A stretch of DNA of 50,781 bases, from assembly GCA_002709185.1 (NCBI GenBank), contig PAQB01000033.1, forward strand, positions 1 through 50,781, written 5' to 3'. The notes under the pieces were generated by a model. The model searched no databases and was not told where the DNA came from. It saw only the letters and a program-made list of their open reading frames with translations. Within the stretch, counting starts at the first letter, position 1. Each line of letters begins with the position of its first letter. The stretch is from Flavobacteriaceae bacterium. Its GTDB lineage: Bacteria > Bacteroidota > Bacteroidia > Flavobacteriales > Flavobacteriaceae. The position numbers and the translations under genes were made by a program. Shown piece after piece: positions 49,495 through 50,781 of this stretch.

Positions 49495-50781
49495 TTGAAA
49501 AATTTTAAAAAATATTTAGTTCTTGTTTTACAGTTTTTCGCATTATTTAGTTTTTCTCAAACCTGGGAAGGTTATTTTTCGTACTTGAACACCTCCGAAG
49601 TTGTTTATGCAAATGGCAAAATTTATGCCTCAGCGGATAATGCAATTTTTTCTTATGACATTGTGTCTCAGGACTTAGAAACAATTACTACAATTGAGGG
49701 CTTATCTGGAGACTTGATTTCAACATTTCATTACAGTACGAATTATCAATTATTGATTATTGGCTACGAAAACGGCCTCATAGAAATTTTTAATGAAGCC
49801 ACCAAAGAGGTGTTAAGCGTTGTAGATATTATCAATAAAACAACCATACCGCCGGAGAATAAACAAATAAATCATTTTAATGAATACCAGGACGTCCTCT
49901 ATATTGCAACAAATTATGGCATCTCTGTTTACAAACTTGACAACTTAGAATTTGGAGACACCTTTTACATAGGAAGTGTTGGCAATCAAATTCCGGTTAA
50001 ACAAACAGCGATTCAAAACAATACGATTTATGCCAACTGTGGTAACAATGAAGGGATTAAATCAATAAGCCTAAGTAACCCAAATTTAATTGATTATCAG
50101 CAATGGTTTAGTGCTGTTGCCGCAGACTTTATTTTTCTAGCATCCAATGACAGTCAATTAATAGTCACCTCCACATCCGGGATCACATCGAGGTTAAATA
50201 ATGACAATTCCTTAACACCACTTCTTGTTGATTCCGCACCGCCGCTTAGTGTGTATTTTTCCAATCAACACTTTATTACTACTCTAGAAGACACAATCAA
50301 TATTTACGACACAAATTTTAATCTGATAAGGACCCTATCGCCTCCCCCTCAATACCAAGGGCTATTGTCGTGTTCATTGATTTACGAGGACCAAGTTTAT
50401 ATTGGCACAAAAAACAACTTAACACTAGGAAAATCAGGCTTTGGCGTTCTCAGCACTGCTTTAAGTGATGGTGATGTCTTTGAGGAAATTCATCCAGATG
50501 GACCACTTCTTAATAACATTTTTTCAATTAAAGAATTTAATGAAAGCCTTTGGATTTTATCGGGGGGATACTCTCAGTTTTATAATTTTTCCAGTGGTAT
50601 AAAACGGACGGGGATAAGCCGTTATATTAACAACGAATGGCAAAATATTGCCTACGATACCATTAGCGCTCAAGTCCAAGAGCCTTATTATCTTTCGCAT
50701 ATGTCTGTAGACCCGTTTGACCCATCTGTTTTTTATGTAGGGTCTTATTACAGCGGTCTTATAAAATTCAGTCAAGAAGGC
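49495..50781 (+). CDS. porZ: PorZ, type IX secretion system beta-propeller protein (partial)
   Basis: The first 429 residues are present; the gene runs past the right edge. The start is TTG at 49495, giving a signal peptide (MKNFKKYLVLVLQFFALFSF) cut before TWEGYFSY. The mature part opens with TWEGYFSYLNTSEVVYANGK, the PorZ N-terminal beta-propeller pattern, with repeated blades such as QDVLYIATNYGISVYKLDN. PorZ is part of the cell-surface attachment complex of the type IX secretion system, where it is known in Porphyromonas to present anionic lipopolysaccharide to the sortase PorU. It lies 7 bases after the acyltransferase and may be cotranscribed. Confidence 0.88.
   Translation, partial: MKNFKKYLVLVLQFFALFSFSQTWEGYFSYLNTSEVVYANGKIYASADNAIFSYDIVSQDLETITTIEGLSGDLISTFHYSTNYQLLIIGYENGLIEIFNEATKEVLSVVDIINKTTIPPENKQINHFNEYQDVLYIATNYGISVYKLDNLEFGDTFYIGSVGNQIPVKQTAIQNNTIYANCGNNEGIKSISLSNPNLIDYQQWFSAVAADFIFLASNDSQLIVTSTSGITSRLNNDNSLTPLLVDSAPPLSVYFSNQHFITTLEDTINIYDTNFNLIRTLSPPPQYQGLLSCSLIYEDQVYIGTKNNLTLGKSGFGVLSTALSDGDVFEEIHPDGPLLNNIFSIKEFNESLWILSGGYSQFYNFSSGIKRTGISRYINNEWQNIAYDTISAQVQEPYYLSHMSVDPFDPSVFYVGSYYSGLIKFSQEG

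Noticed and set aside
1..50781. CRISPR arrays, insertion sequences, prophage, toxin-antitoxin or defence islands
   Set aside because: I looked for regular repeats with spacers, transposase or integrase motifs and known defence domains and found none. The AddA/AddB-like pair is ordinary recombination machinery.

Overview
The window is chromosomal DNA from a member of the Bacteroidota, most likely a marine or cold-water Flavobacteriaceae. The evidence is an AT-rich sequence (about 40% GC by eye), a moxR-DUF58-batABCDE aerotolerance operon, a Bacteroidota-type TTTG-N19-TAnnTTTG promoter, few Shine-Dalgarno sites, several TTG starts, an IPExxxVDY-family protein upstream of pyruvate kinase, a thrombospondin-3-repeat OmpA protein, and PorZ of the type IX secretion system at the right edge. 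There is no phage, insertion sequence, CRISPR array or rRNA. Most of the window is core genome, with one looser interval at about 30.8-38.4 kb.

Layout. 1-8.9 kb (minus strand): moxR, a DUF58 gene, a two-membrane-span gene, batA, batB, batC, batD and batE, tightly packed and read as one operon; batE runs off the left edge. 9.2-11.7 kb (minus): a small helix-hairpin-helix protein, an ALDH7-type aldehyde dehydrogenase with a strong terminator, and a CYTH-domain gene broken by one missing base. 11.7-17.1 kb: dinB (plus), then acpP-fabF-rnc-IPExxxVDY-pyk on the minus strand. 17.3-21.5 kb (plus): purN, an RNase H with a viroplasmin domain, a PfkB-family kinase and purF. 21.6-30.8 kb: a Mn-type superoxide dismutase (minus), then on plus an AddA-like helicase-nuclease, an OmpA protein, an AddB-like nuclease and an alpha/beta hydrolase. 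30.8-38.4 kb: small and lineage-specific genes, including three SnoaL/NTF2-like lipoproteins, an M20 amidohydrolase, two PH-domain membrane proteins, an OsmC protein, several very small membrane or basic ORFs and a remnant of a surface-protein gene. 38.4-48.3 kb: a CAU tRNA, rbfA, a LolC/E-type permease, dusB, nadD, gmk, yicC, a GNAT-like protein, a DMT exporter, an ArsC-family protein, a Cys/Met-metabolism PLP enzyme and gdhA. 48.4 kb to the end: an acyltransferase-3 protein and the first 429 residues of PorZ.

Best candidate for something new: the 120-base gap after purF. It holds two 13-bp direct repeats with an exact 20-bp period, a Bacteroidota-like promoter just downstream, and then a roughly 70-nt stretch that folds into a 5' stem-loop and ends in a perfect 14-bp terminator hairpin. 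This looks like a regulated small-RNA gene, and no protein family accounts for it. Secondary items are a 42-residue very basic microprotein next to the tRNA, the frameshifted CYTH gene, and the cluster of three SnoaL-like lipoproteins.
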